From NCBI GenBank assembly GCA_900769745.1, contig CAAGHX010000059.1, positions 1 through 34,930 of the forward strand: a stretch of 34,930 bases of DNA. Direction: 5' to 3'. The translations under genes were made by a program, and so were the position numbers. The stretch is from an uncultured Alistipes sp. (GTDB lineage: Bacteria > Bacteroidota > Bacteroidia > Bacteroidales > Rikenellaceae). This document shows, in pieces, positions 1-8,864 of this stretch (positions are counted from its first letter, which is position 1; each line of letters starts with the position of its first letter). Under the pieces are notes generated by a model. It did no database searches. It worked only from the letters and a program-made list of their open reading frames with translations, and was not told the origin of the DNA.

Positions 1-1
1 G

Positions 2-784
2 GTGTTGGCCAACGACCCCGCTTGCTCGGGTAACCTCGGTATGGCTATCTCGGATGCTGTGGAGAGCGCGCTTGAGTACGGCGACACCACTCGCTACTGC
101 TTGGGTAGCGTGATGAACCACGTGCTGCTCCACCAGACAATCATCGGTGAGGAGGCTATTCGCCAGATGGAGATGGCGGGCGACGAGCCCGATGTTGTAA
201 TCGGTTGCTTTGGCGGTGGCTCAAACTTCGCAGGTATGGGCTTCCCATTCATTCGCCGTAATCTCTGCGAGGGTAAGAAGACACGCGTGGTGGCTGTTGA
301 GCCTGCATCGTGCCCTAAGCTCACACGCGGTGAGTTCCAGTACGACTATGGCGATACGGCAGGTATGACCCCAATGATGCCTATGTTTACGCTCGGACAC
401 TCATTCCAGCCATCGGATATCCACGCCGGAGGTCTGCGCTATCACGGTGCCGGCCCTATCGTGAGCCAGCTCTATAAGGATGGCTTGATGGAGGCTCAGT
501 CGGTGGCTCAGCTCGAGACCTTCTCGGCAGGTATGCTCTTCGCTAATAGCGAGGGTATCATCCCCGCACCCGAGTCGTGCCACGCCATCGCTGTGGCTAT
601 CCGAGAGGCTAAGAAGGCTAAGGAGGAGGGTAAGGAGAAGACCATCTTGTTCAACCTCTCGGGTAATGGTATGATTGACCTCTACGCCTACGAGCAGTAC
701 TTCGCTAATAAACTCGTCGACCACGAGGTCTCAGAGGCCGAAATTCGCCGTGCAGTCGATGCATTGGACAAGATTATCAAGTAA
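2..784 (+). CDS. trpB: Tryptophan synthase beta chain, TrpB2 type (5' truncated by window edge)
   Basis: The last step of tryptophan synthesis joins indole and serine on a PLP enzyme, and this is the C-terminal ~260 residues of such an enzyme. The glycine-rich PLP-phosphate loop GGGSN lies near residues 71-75 of the visible part. The stretches DYGDTAG and TLGH, the region around PAPESCHAIA, and the late SGNG loop followed by an Asp all fit the TrpB2 branch rather than the shorter canonical TrpB. The catalytic lysine would be upstream of the window. The first codon, GTG at position 2, is an internal valine and not a start. The frame is intact to a TAA stop and is followed by a strong terminator. 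No other trp genes are visible, which is common for TrpB2. Family is clear; the role as the main TrpB or as an indole-salvage enzyme is not decided by this sequence. Confidence 0.93.
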   Translation: MLANDPACSGNLGMAISDAVESALEYGDTTRYCLGSVMNHVLLHQTIIGEEAIRQMEMAGDEPDVVIGCFGGGSNFAGMGFPFIRRNLCEGKKTRVVAVEPASCPKLTRGEFQYDYGDTAGMTPMMPMFTLGHSFQPSDIHAGGLRYHGAGPIVSQLYKDGLMEAQSVAQLETFSAGMLFANSEGIIPAPESCHAIAVAIREAKKAKEEGKEKTILFNLSGNGMIDLYAYEQYFANKLVDHEVSEAEIRRAVDALDKIIK

Positions 785-816
785 GAATCACAATCGCTCA
801 GAACGCATAAAACTAG

Positions 817-847
817 GGGCTCCCGAGATCTCTCGAGAGCCCTTTTT
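817..847 (+). terminator. Rho-independent terminator of trpB
   Basis: GGGCTC at 817-822 pairs with GAGCCC at 837-842, with further pairing inside the loop. Five T residues follow at 843-847. It lies 32 bases after the trpB stop. Confidence 0.8.
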
Positions 848-857
848 CTGTGCCCAG

Positions 858-888
858 AAAAAAATCCCCGCAACCGAAGGCTGCGGGG
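858..888 (-). terminator. Second minus-strand terminator hairpin
   Basis: CCCCGCA at 866-872 pairs with TGCGGGG at 882-888. A run of seven A at 858-864 becomes a T run on the minus strand. It would back up the terminator at 1034-1064 and keep fimbrial transcripts out of trpB. Nothing recognisable lies between 889 and 1033. Confidence 0.55.
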
Positions 889-1033
889 AGGAATTTAATT
901 GGGATTTGCAGATTAGACGCAAGTGATTAGTTTGCGTTTTACTTCGACACTACCCGCTCCGCAAAGTGCAGAGCCCAGGCTCCCAGGCGTGTCATATCAT
1001 TATTTTTGCTCGGTCACGCCCAAAAGCGCCCCG

Positions 1034-1064
1034 AAAAACAAGCCTGCCCAACTGAGCAGGCTTG
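1034..1064 (-). terminator. Terminator of the fimbrial operon
   Basis: A perfect 9-bp stem, CAAGCCTGC at 1039-1047 with GCAGGCTTG at 1056-1064, has an 8-base loop. The A run at 1034-1038 gives a T run on the minus strand. It sits 23 bases past the stop of the last fimbrial gene. Confidence 0.85.
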
Positions 1065-1086
1065 TGGAAGAGTTATACCCTTATTA

Positions 1087-3846
1087 TTAATTCAAATTAA
1101 CTGTTATCGATTTATTCTTAGACAATTCACTAATTTTAGCACTTTGGTTACAAGTATAGGAACCACCACCCATAGATTGTCTTGTTCCATAGAAATAAAT
1201 CAATGAATCTTCTGTTAATTTATGTTTTGTTTCAATTTTTATGGTAACCTTAGCTGAACCATTATTTTTAATAGATACAGAACCTAATTCTTCTTCTCTA
1301 CTCTCGTCAGCATAAATACGTATCGTCGTATTATTATCGCGGCTGAAGTTAGTACCAGCTTTGACTGTTAATTCAAATGATCCTGTCCAATATTCAAGCT
1401 CAACAAAACTAATATCATCTTCCTCCGCAGACTTTGCAGCTGCCACTGTCGTAGAAGCGTTGTATACACTACCTGAAGCGTTGGTGTATGACAATGTCAT
1501 TGCCGCTGTGCTATTCTCGCTAAGTCCTGGAATCGTTACTGTTGCAGCACTGTTGGTACCATCGGCATTGAATGCGATGGTTCCTGCTTGCGTACCGCCA
1601 ACTGTAACCGATACAGTTTCTGTTGGAACAGGTGTAGCCTTGAAGCTGGCTGCAGGGATTATCAACTTACTTGGAGTGACAGAGACTGTCTTTGCGTTAT
1701 AAGTGATGTTATCCCAACCGTTGTTAATAGGCTGCTGCGAAGCACAACTTACAGCCACCGAACGTGTGCCGGCCCAAGCTTCTGTCGTCATTTTCAACTG
1801 AACCTGACCATTCTCATCAGTAGTATATGTAGCAGTCGCACGTGTTTGCATACCGTTAAATCCTGTGGCCACGACATTTACGCTAACTCCCTCCGGAGCC
1901 TCTGGCAGAGTAATATCGAGAGTCACCTCTTGGCCTGCGCCATAAACTGCCGCATTAGCACCCAAAACTGCCTCAATATTGTAAGTATAGCTACCAGGCG
2001 CATTTCTGAAACGATCAGAAGCCTCTGTAAAGTATGGGTTATATGCTCTAACGACTGACGCGTTATTCACTACAGAAGTCTTGAAATTGCAAACTACTTC
2101 GGTATCATATGACTCAATGTTACCGTCTGCATCCAAATTTACATAATCGTCCCATTCAATGGTCTTCACAAAGCCGAAGTGCTGTCCGCCTTCTACCTCC
2201 TCACCATTCTTATTGAGGCCAGTCTTAACAGGCATATTCTCCGTAGACGCATCAGGCGAGATAGAGAGTTTATCCGATACAATTACGAACTCCAATGGGA
2301 AAATTGCCTGAGGAAGAGCCTCTGGAAGTATGAGTTTTACTGGAACGCTCTCGCCAACCTCAGAGTCAATAGCATCATTAGGGCAATCAACTGTCAAAGG
2401 ATAACGACTGAGCGAGATAAATGTCACTGTACGCGACAAAGTCTCGGCTGAGAGTGTTATCGTCTGAGTCTTTGTTGTGTTGCTAATAGCCTTGGGGGTG
2501 ATTGTGATTGTAGCCCATCCCTCAGCATCAGCAGCAGTGCCCTTTGAAGGCTGTCCATTGAAAACGTCACCTGCACCAACGGTCATCGTTACGTCTGCAT
2601 TGGCATAAGCAGTTGCGTTGTCGATATCAGGCACATACTTATATTTCAAAGTAACATTCTCATCAGCCGATACGATATACTTTGTGGTGTACTCAACATA
2701 CAAACGGCTGATACCGTCTGAGATATTAAGCAGGTTACGAGTATCGATTGAGGCACTGATATTGTTCGATGCGGCCGCCTTAGCAGCGTCTTCAGCACGA
2801 CTATAACCACTACTTGAAACAGCATCGATTTTGATTACGTAATTGAAGTTACGCAAGATATTATAGTAGTTGCCACTTCCATCTGTCAAATCGACCTTAT
2901 AATACGAAGTTCCTTCATTGCGGTAGTTACCACTGATAATCACAAATGGGTACTTGCTACCTGCACTAATGCTCTTACCCGACATATTATATTCATAGAG
3001 GTACTGCACATCAGCAAATTCCGCATTATCGACAAAATCATTCTCGGTCAAAGTAGGCTCATAACCATAGTAGCCAGCAGTTGTAAGGCTAGCATAAGTT
3101 GTAGCGGCATTGTATGCTGCATACTCACCTGCATTGGTATTATAAGGAGCTACCTTACCCTTCAGAGGAACATTGTAAACTGCAATTTGAACGTTGGTAA
3201 AAACATTGCGAACATCCTCATCATCAACTGACACCTTTGCGAAGTTACGCACCAAAGGGATCTGGTTCAATTCATCGGCGAGCTTACTATCGCTATTTGC
3301 GATGACCTTCTTAGTACCATCGTCATCCTCTTCAACCACATTGCCAAGCACGCTGCTAATCTGCTTACGCTGCCAATATGCATCGGGCCAAACAACGTTA
3401 CCACTCTCGACAGTATACATAGATGTCTCCAACGCATTGATCAACTCACGCTCCGATCCGTATTCATAGTCATCACTTGCAACTGGAGAGTTGGCGATAA
3501 AATGGATTATGCGAGGAGAAGTTGACTGTGTAAGCACCACAGAATAAGTCTGCTCTGCGCTGGGGGTAGTTGGCGTTTTTCCATCTCCACCATCGACATC
3601 AGCATCGACCTCAGCATCGACAGCCTCTACAAAGTAGCCGTTCTCGTCGAATACAACCAACTGCAACGATGTAATAACAGGAACAGCCATCGAACGAGTA
3701 ATATCCTGCATCTCGGGAATCTGCACACCAAACTGCACCGATACTGTACCATCGGTTGGAATCTGCTGCATAATGCCCTCGGTGTCGTCGAACGAACAAG
3801 CCGTCAACACAAACATCATCGAAAAGGCTAATAATATCTTTTTCAT
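1087..3846 (-). CDS. Large fimbrial tip/accessory lipoprotein (fimbrillin-like N-terminus, Ig-like repeats)
   Basis: This is the last and largest gene of the fimbrial operon, 919 residues from the ATG at 3846. An upstream in-frame TTG at 3864 would add six residues before a normal signal peptide and is less likely. The lipobox ends at Cys17 and is followed by acidic residues (SFDDTE), as in surface-exported Bacteroidetes lipoproteins. A Thr-Arg site is at residues 50-51. The fimbrillin signatures are VRNFAKV and, about 150 residues later, LRNFNYVIKID. The second half is rich in Ser, Thr, Ala and Val and looks like several beta-sandwich (Ig-like) modules, fitting a long adhesin. A low-complexity acidic patch (EVDADVDGGDG) lies near residue 80. 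Gene order matches the distal fimE/mfa5 position of known type V fimbrial operons. No VWA domain is visible. What it binds cannot be read from the sequence. Confidence 0.8.
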   Translation of the reverse strand: MKKILLAFSMMFVLTACSFDDTEGIMQQIPTDGTVSVQFGVQIPEMQDITRSMAVPVITSLQLVVFDENGYFVEAVDAEVDADVDGGDGKTPTTPSAEQTYSVVLTQSTSPRIIHFIANSPVASDDYEYGSERELINALETSMYTVESGNVVWPDAYWQRKQISSVLGNVVEEDDDGTKKVIANSDSKLADELNQIPLVRNFAKVSVDDEDVRNVFTNVQIAVYNVPLKGKVAPYNTNAGEYAAYNAATTYASLTTAGYYGYEPTLTENDFVDNAEFADVQYLYEYNMSGKSISAGSKYPFVIISGNYRNEGTSYYKVDLTDGSGNYYNILRNFNYVIKIDAVSSSGYSRAEDAAKAAASNNISASIDTRNLLNISDGISRLYVEYTTKYIVSADENVTLKYKYVPDIDNATAYANADVTMTVGAGDVFNGQPSKGTAADAEGWATITITPKAISNTTKTQTITLSAETLSRTVTFISLSRYPLTVDCPNDAIDSEVGESVPVKLILPEALPQAIFPLEFVIVSDKLSISPDASTENMPVKTGLNKNGEEVEGGQHFGFVKTIEWDDYVNLDADGNIESYDTEVVCNFKTSVVNNASVVRAYNPYFTEASDRFRNAPGSYTYNIEAVLGANAAVYGAGQEVTLDITLPEAPEGVSVNVVATGFNGMQTRATATYTTDENGQVQLKMTTEAWAGTRSVAVSCASQQPINNGWDNITYNAKTVSVTPSKLIIPAASFKATPVPTETVSVTVGGTQAGTIAFNADGTNSAATVTIPGLSENSTAAMTLSYTNASGSVYNASTTVAAAKSAEEDDISFVELEYWTGSFELTVKAGTNFSRDNNTTIRIYADESREEELGSVSIKNNGSAKVTIKIETKHKLTEDSLIYFYGTRQSMGGGSYTCNQSAKISELSKNKSITVNLN

Positions 3847-3866
3847 AGTCTCTCGTATTTTCAATA

Positions 3867-6071
3867 TTACTCTACACTAACCAAATATGCGCTCTTTGCA
3901 CCATTTGCAATATCGCCCTCAGCTCCCCAGATAAACTGTGACTGGTCTTTACACTTATCTTTCCAGTACCAAATATCGTATACGCAACGAACAGAATTTG
4001 CGAGCCGATCAGCTCTAGTTGATTCAGTAATTATTTTATTACTGTCATCATACTTATATGGTATATACGAAGTAGCGTAATCATATCTCGAATAAAAAAT
4101 ATTGTCCATCTTGCCCTCTACGCACAACTGTCCGATAACCTTAAGCTCCGCAGGAGTTGGTAAACGCCAACGGCCAGCAGGATAACCAGCCTCTTGATAC
4201 GCAGCACAACGATACTTAGCTGTATTCTCAGCATACAAGTCATACTCACTTCTATAAGCACCATACGATGAGGCGATTATAAAACTAGGAGCAACGAGAT
4301 TCATGGATTCCTCACCTTCGATAGTTGCACGATAACCAGTTAGGGAATTATCACCTGTTGCATCAGCATTAGTCGCTCTATCGAATGTGAAAGTCTCATT
4401 ATTCATAGGCTCGCGAGGATCTGTAATAATGAAATCACTTGTCGACGCATCAAATGCAGACACTGTAACGGTGTAAAGATTAGTTCCAGAAATAGGGCTT
4501 GCAATAACATATTGCCAGTTACTACTAGTGCTGGTATTATTGTTTACCATTACATAATCCGAGCTATCAACATATGTTACATACATCGCTGGATACTGCA
4601 CAAATGTAATCTCCTCAAAGATATTAGGATTATTCTTGTGTGAAACCTTAACTTTTACCGTATTCATCTGATAATCGTATCTATCTGCAGGATCGCCATC
4701 TGACGCCTCGCGAGTATTATCCAATGAATGGTGGAATGTAATAACGCCATTAGCCGCAGTAACACTCATATCATTATTAACCGCATCCCACTCATCCTTA
4801 GTAGAACTATAATAGCTATTAAATGTGCTTGATATTACCTCTACCTTAACTTCATGCGACGACTGATAGCCAACAGTAATATCCTCGAGATTATTCACAA
4901 CCACATAGTTGCGGTCTACCACCAAATATGTAGGAAGAGAAAGGTTAACATTGACATTGTTAGTACCCCAATCAATTACCACATATGAAGGCTCAACAGT
5001 CACAGGATCAACCAAGCCGCCAAATACACCTACATCAAGCGTAACCTTATAGAAACAGTTACGCACCAACGCAAGCTGATCAACACCAACAGGCACCAGA
5101 TAATAGTATGTTTGATAACTTTTGCCACCGTCAGCAGACCAAGGAATAGAGAGCGTCATATAGACCTCGTTTCCATTCTCAACTTCGGCCTCGGTATTCC
5201 ACTTTGTAGAATATGAATAGAAAGGTACTTCATGAACAAATGAGCCATTGCCTACCACACCAGAAACCAGTGCAAAACCTCGACTATTATCCTGGTCGAT
5301 GTTGAATTTTTCCGCATCCCCCTGAGCAGCTTTTGGCGAAACATCACTGTCATCATCAATAATGCCGTCCTTCACGCCGTTAAAGAAAGAGACTCTCATA
5401 CCAGCAGTATTTGCAATCCAAGTTGTGGTAACATCACCTTCTTCAATCTCAATTGGAACTACATTGACTGTAAGCTGAACCTTTGCCGCCGCACGAACAA
5501 GTTCGATATAATCTTTACCTTCCTCGTAATTAACAGCATCCTCGTAATTAACAGTAAGATTATTGCCAGAGCGAGTAACGCTTACAGGCTCGCTATCCAT
5601 CACGAACGATGACTGAACACCATTCTTACCTCCGTCGAATGATGACTCGATAGGAGTATTTTTCAAGTCCCCGAGGGTTGTCTCATCTGTAGTATCAATC
5701 TTGCTGCCATAGTTGGCAATTACATACACATAAGCAGTATTATTTTGACCAAAAAGCGTCGAGAGCTGGCTGGTGCTCAGCGAGATAGAAACTTCAGCAG
5801 ACTCATTCTCTCCAATTGCTTTGTACTCACTGTGCAGAACAGTTGCATCCTCACCATCAGAGCTAAGGAAAAAGATCTGAGCATTAGCAATCAAATCCTC
5901 ATTATGCATATCATCATTAGGAGCTGCATCTGTGCGAGTTGACAACACGCCATTAGCCAGGCGCAACTTCACTACACCCATCTGCTCGCTTGGCGTATCA
6001 TCAGTCTTTACACAACCGATTGTCGCCATCGACAATATCAAACCAACAATGTATAAAATATATTTCTTCAT
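3867..6071 (-). CDS. Fimbrial accessory/tip lipoprotein with C-terminal FISUMP-like domain
   Basis: A 734-residue lipoprotein with a signal peptide and lipobox ending at Cys20 (ATIGC), then VKTDD. A probable maturation site, Ser-Thr-Arg, is at residues 44-46. Fimbrillin signatures are VRAAAKVQL and VRNCFYKVTLDV, then a strand-like segment ending VVIDWG. After several beta-rich modules the last ~120 residues change character. They carry RWRLPTPAEL, conserved Cys residues and an ending SVRCVYD, which resembles the Fibrobacter succinogenes major-paralogous (FISUMP) or C-type-lectin-like fold found at the ends of some fimbrial tip proteins. The gene is 11 bases after its upstream neighbour and 20 bases before the next start, so it is translated as part of one operon. 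The position corresponds to mfa4/fimD-type genes. The domain call for the C-terminus is by motif only. Confidence 0.8.
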   Translation of the reverse strand: MKKYILYIVGLILSMATIGCVKTDDTPSEQMGVVKLRLANGVLSTRTDAAPNDDMHNEDLIANAQIFFLSSDGEDATVLHSEYKAIGENESAEVSISLSTSQLSTLFGQNNTAYVYVIANYGSKIDTTDETTLGDLKNTPIESSFDGGKNGVQSSFVMDSEPVSVTRSGNNLTVNYEDAVNYEEGKDYIELVRAAAKVQLTVNVVPIEIEEGDVTTTWIANTAGMRVSFFNGVKDGIIDDDSDVSPKAAQGDAEKFNIDQDNSRGFALVSGVVGNGSFVHEVPFYSYSTKWNTEAEVENGNEVYMTLSIPWSADGGKSYQTYYYLVPVGVDQLALVRNCFYKVTLDVGVFGGLVDPVTVEPSYVVIDWGTNNVNVNLSLPTYLVVDRNYVVVNNLEDITVGYQSSHEVKVEVISSTFNSYYSSTKDEWDAVNNDMSVTAANGVITFHHSLDNTREASDGDPADRYDYQMNTVKVKVSHKNNPNIFEEITFVQYPAMYVTYVDSSDYVMVNNNTSTSSNWQYVIASPISGTNLYTVTVSAFDASTSDFIITDPREPMNNETFTFDRATNADATGDNSLTGYRATIEGEESMNLVAPSFIIASSYGAYRSEYDLYAENTAKYRCAAYQEAGYPAGRWRLPTPAELKVIGQLCVEGKMDNIFYSRYDYATSYIPYKYDDSNKIITESTRADRLANSVRCVYDIWYWKDKCKDQSQFIWGAEGDIANGAKSAYLVSVE

Positions 6072-6082
6072 AATTGCAGTTA

Positions 6083-7741
6083 TTACATAGTTTGAATAAG
6101 AGTGTAATTCTCAACGTTATTAATACCTGTAAGACCTGTTACCTTATAGGTACGTGTAACGCCACCTACTGTCTGTGAAGCTGTGATACGCAACTCTACG
6201 TGATTCTCGCTCACAGCACCATTGAGTGCAAGGTTATCCTTGGTGGTCTTGATAGTCAACTCGGCAGGGAGAGCCTCACCCTGAATGAGGCCTGTGATCA
6301 CCTTCTCACCATTGCTGAATACAAAGGCATCGTCGCTACCCTTAACTGTTACCAACTCGGCACGCCAAGTACCACTAAGTGGTGTATTGAGGTAGAAAGT
6401 GCACTTAGCAACAAGGTTGGCAGAGTTACCCAACGCGATTCTTCCATCTGTCTTGTATTCATTTTCAGGTGTAGCATTTTGTGGCAATGTTGTCCATTTG
6501 ATTCTACCACGCTCTTCAACCGACACCTCATTTTCGAAGTTATGAGGCTCTTGCTTGTCTTCCCAATCCTTTACGAAAAGATCAAGTGTCAACTTACCGC
6601 CGGCCTCGACCAAAGCACGAACCTGATAGTCGTGGTTGCGAGCGATCTGACTGTTAATGCCTACATAGCGAGTATACTCTTTTCCATCAACCTCGTATAT
6701 AACTTCATAATAGTAACCGTCACCAGTAGGCGCTGTAGTCGCATTATCTGTATAAGCACTACCGGTTGTCTCATAAATAAAGTGAGAACCGATTAAGTCG
6801 TAACTTTCATAGTTCGCATTAAGAAAATCTTGTGTAACCGGATCACCGTCTGCAGGAGCAGGATGATTCTCGAGCGACTTAGAAACAGCTACGGCATTTG
6901 CGGCAGTTGCCTCCGTTGTGGCATCAACAAGGGTATAAGTGTCAACAGTTGATGTTGTAGGTGCAAAGTTAACATTTTCTCCCCAATTCCAAGCAGGAGT
7001 AGCAGATTCTGATGATAAACCATCACCTATTACGCTTGAAAGAATCATACCCTCGGTTGGCATAGCATTGTTTATCAACTTAAGGCTTACAACCTTCAAG
7101 TCGAAGCTCGCATTGGTACCCTTCTTCGCCATCAAGAACTGCGACTTTGCCACAGTACGATAAACTGGCATATTAACCGACAAGTGCGACCAATTCGAAG
7201 CATTAGCCGGAGCATCGTGAGTATTTGCATTTTTCACCTCTACATCCATCCAATGTGATATAGGCATCACAGCAGGAGTACCGCCAGTTGTCTTTGGACT
7301 ATCCGAAACATTGCTACTCATCAAATCTGCACTTACAAACTTGCCAGAAATCAAATCTTGGTAAGTTGTATTTCTGCCAAGCGGAATCACATTACCGTCA
7401 GCATCTTTAAACGTATTCCTATTCAATAGTGCCACAAGACGATATTGTCCGCCATTGCTGCCACAAGTCTTTGCAGGAACATGCAGTGACAGAGAGGTAT
7501 AGGTTGTGGTTGGAGGTGTATATTGTCTCCAGCCGACACAATTCATCTGGTCATTCAAGTCGAATGCCCAAATCATAATGTCCTGAATCTGGTCACCCTG
7601 CTGGTCAGATGTCGTACCTGCACGAGTAAGATTCACATCAAACTGAATCTCTTCTCTTATGCGTATCTCCTCCTTGACGCACGATGTAAAGAATGCGGCG
7701 AGGCAGATAGCGAGTGCGAATATTTTAGAAAACTTCTTCAT
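6083..7741 (-). CDS. Fimbrillin-like accessory lipoprotein with extra C-terminal domain
   Basis: A 552-residue lipoprotein whose lipobox ends at Cys21 (FFTSC), followed by VKEE. A Thr-Arg site at residues 39-40 matches the protease maturation site of type V fimbrial subunits. The N-terminal region has the fimbrillin pattern of a beta-sandwich with YRTVAKS. The RNHDYQVRALVE motif is followed by a final strand ending VKDW, which would normally close a FimA-type protein. Here about 150 further residues follow and look like another beta domain (ITASQTVGG...YKVTGLTGI). It lies 15 bases after the anchor gene and 11 bases before the next gene. In known operons the same slot holds fimC/mfa3, an accessory subunit near the tip. 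Function as an adaptor between shaft and tip is inferred. Confidence 0.8.
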   Translation of the reverse strand: MKKFSKIFALAICLAAFFTSCVKEEIRIREEIQFDVNLTRAGTTSDQQGDQIQDIMIWAFDLNDQMNCVGWRQYTPPTTTYTSLSLHVPAKTCGSNGGQYRLVALLNRNTFKDADGNVIPLGRNTTYQDLISGKFVSADLMSSNVSDSPKTTGGTPAVMPISHWMDVEVKNANTHDAPANASNWSHLSVNMPVYRTVAKSQFLMAKKGTNASFDLKVVSLKLINNAMPTEGMILSSVIGDGLSSESATPAWNWGENVNFAPTTSTVDTYTLVDATTEATAANAVAVSKSLENHPAPADGDPVTQDFLNANYESYDLIGSHFIYETTGSAYTDNATTAPTGDGYYYEVIYEVDGKEYTRYVGINSQIARNHDYQVRALVEAGGKLTLDLFVKDWEDKQEPHNFENEVSVEERGRIKWTTLPQNATPENEYKTDGRIALGNSANLVAKCTFYLNTPLSGTWRAELVTVKGSDDAFVFSNGEKVITGLIQGEALPAELTIKTTKDNLALNGAVSENHVELRITASQTVGGVTRTYKVTGLTGINNVENYTLIQTM

Positions 7742-7756
7742 CGTCGTATTCTTTAA

Positions 7757-8674
7757 TTAGTTTTTACCATAGTCAGGCGTTACGTCGTGAATCATCCAGT
7801 CGGGGATTGTAACAGTTACACCGATGTTTTTAAATTCCACAACGATAGGAATCAGCACCTCCTGCTTAGTCACATCAATCTGTGGGAACTGTGCCAGGAA
7901 GTCGGCCAAAGCAAGAGTGTGTACCACCTCGCCTGTCGCCTTGTCAATAAGCTCAAACTCTACGTCAGAGTCCTTTGCGTGGCGCATAATGTTAAAGTAA
8001 GCATTATGCTCGCCCTTCTCGGGAGTGAGCGACAACACGGGGTCGTAAGTTAGCTTGTTGCCATTCGCCTTGTTAGTGAAGTCGGTCTGAGGCAACAAAT
8101 TCTTAACTTTGAGTGTAAGGAATCCGTCGGCACGAGTTGCAGACTCTGCAGCCACTGGATTCACATAATCCTTTACTGTGTACGAAACCTTGAGGTGTGA
8201 AGAACGGAAAGGCACATCGTCCTCATACCAATAATTCGAAGGAATCGTGAAAGTCTTCTGACCCAGGTAGAGAGAGTCGTTACCCTCCACTACACCGCCC
8301 TCGTCAGCCTTTGGGTGGTGGAACTGGATCTGCGACATATCAGAAGACGAGAGGTTAGTAACCTCGGTCTTGTTGTAGCTATTACCTACGCCCACGACGC
8401 GGTAGTCGCCTGGCTCGAGGTTCAGCTTAGTGCCTTGAAATGCTTTCAGTTCGTTCTGCTCGATGAGTTTGGTCTGCACCAAACGATCTTCTGAGTTGAA
8501 AACATACAAGCTCACGCGAGTAATATGCTCGGGGAAAACATCCCAAGTACCATCGCCCAAATAGCTGAAAGTGAGAGTACAGCGCTCACAGTCGGCATAA
8601 TCTTCCTTGATGCAGCTCGCGAGCAGAACGACCGAGGCGAGCAAGTACATATAGAGGATTTTCTTCATAATCAT
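7757..8674 (-). CDS. FimB/Mfa2-like fimbrial anchor lipoprotein
   Basis: A 305-residue lipoprotein. Starts at ATG 8674 or ATG 8668 differ by two residues. The lipobox ends at Cys21 (LLASC) followed by IKED, then the CxxC pattern DCERC and the strand LTFSYLGDG. This N-terminus is typical of the FimB/Mfa2 family, which stays lipid-anchored in the outer membrane, ends fimbrial growth and controls length. Unlike the other four fimbrial proteins it has no Ser/Thr-Arg maturation site 20-35 residues after the lipid cysteine, fitting a protein that is not released for polymerisation. It is the first gene after the internal terminator that follows the major fimbrillin. Its leader contains two palindromes (8687-8700 and 8719-8733). 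The length is normal for the family. Confidence 0.85.
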   Translation of the reverse strand: MIMKKILYMYLLASVVLLASCIKEDYADCERCTLTFSYLGDGTWDVFPEHITRVSLYVFNSEDRLVQTKLIEQNELKAFQGTKLNLEPGDYRVVGVGNSYNKTEVTNLSSSDMSQIQFHHPKADEGGVVEGNDSLYLGQKTFTIPSNYWYEDDVPFRSSHLKVSYTVKDYVNPVAAESATRADGFLTLKVKNLLPQTDFTNKANGNKLTYDPVLSLTPEKGEHNAYFNIMRHAKDSDVEFELIDKATGEVVHTLALADFLAQFPQIDVTKQEVLIPIVVEFKNIGVTVTIPDWMIHDVTPDYGKN

Positions 8675-8686
8675 TTTGTTTTTTAG

Positions 8687-8700
8687 GGCGCACGTGCGCC
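8687..8700. repeat. Perfect 14-bp palindrome in the leader of the anchor gene
   Basis: GGCGCACGTGCGCC is self-complementary and ends 13 bases upstream of the ATG at 8674. It is GC-rich in an AT-rich gap. It has no T run on the coding side, so it is not a terminator. It could fold as a 5-bp stem with an ACGT loop in the mRNA or be a protein site. Confidence 0.7.
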
Positions 8701-8718
8701 TGTGGTTTATTGTTATGT

Positions 8719-8733
8719 GGCAACTGAGTTGCC
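8719..8733. repeat. Second short hairpin in the anchor-gene leader
   Basis: GGCAAC-TGA-GTTGCC forms a 6-bp stem with a 3-base loop. Together with 8687-8700 and the terminator at 8770-8801 it makes three hairpins in about 115 bases between fimbrillin and anchor gene. Confidence 0.6.
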
Positions 8734-8747
8734 TAGAGTTTTATTGC

Positions 8748-8759
8748 TTATACAAGTAT
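8748..8759 (-). promoter_or_regulatory. TATAC-AA-GTATA-type symmetric element before the anchor gene
   Basis: The + strand reads TTATACAAGTAT. Nearly the same symmetric element (TTATACTTGTATAA) occurs at 10081-10094 before the major fimbrillin. Both lie just upstream of a fimbrial gene and near CAAACAAA on the coding strand. This suggests a shared internal promoter part or operator; the function is inferred. Confidence 0.35.
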
Positions 8760-8769
8760 GTTTTGTTTG

Positions 8770-8801
8770 AAAAAAGCGCCTCCCCTCCCCCGAGGGGAGG
8801 C
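8770..8801 (-). terminator. Internal terminator between major fimbrillin and anchor gene
   Basis: A perfect 10-bp stem, GCCTCCCCTC at 8778-8787 with GAGGGGAGGC at 8792-8801, has a 4-base C loop. Six A at 8770-8775 give a T run on the minus strand. It is 64 bases downstream of the fimbrillin stop. Partial read-through would give much shaft subunit and little anchor or tip protein. Confidence 0.88.
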
Positions 8802-8864
8802 ACCGAAAAAATCAATCCTTATAAATTTTAAGCCCTCCGAAAAGAACTTGAAATTTCAATTAAA

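Noticed and set aside
3847..3864. TTG start for the large fimbrial tip gene
   Set aside because: The ATG at 3846 gives a standard lipoprotein signal; the TTG adds a non-signal extension nearly touching the upstream stop.
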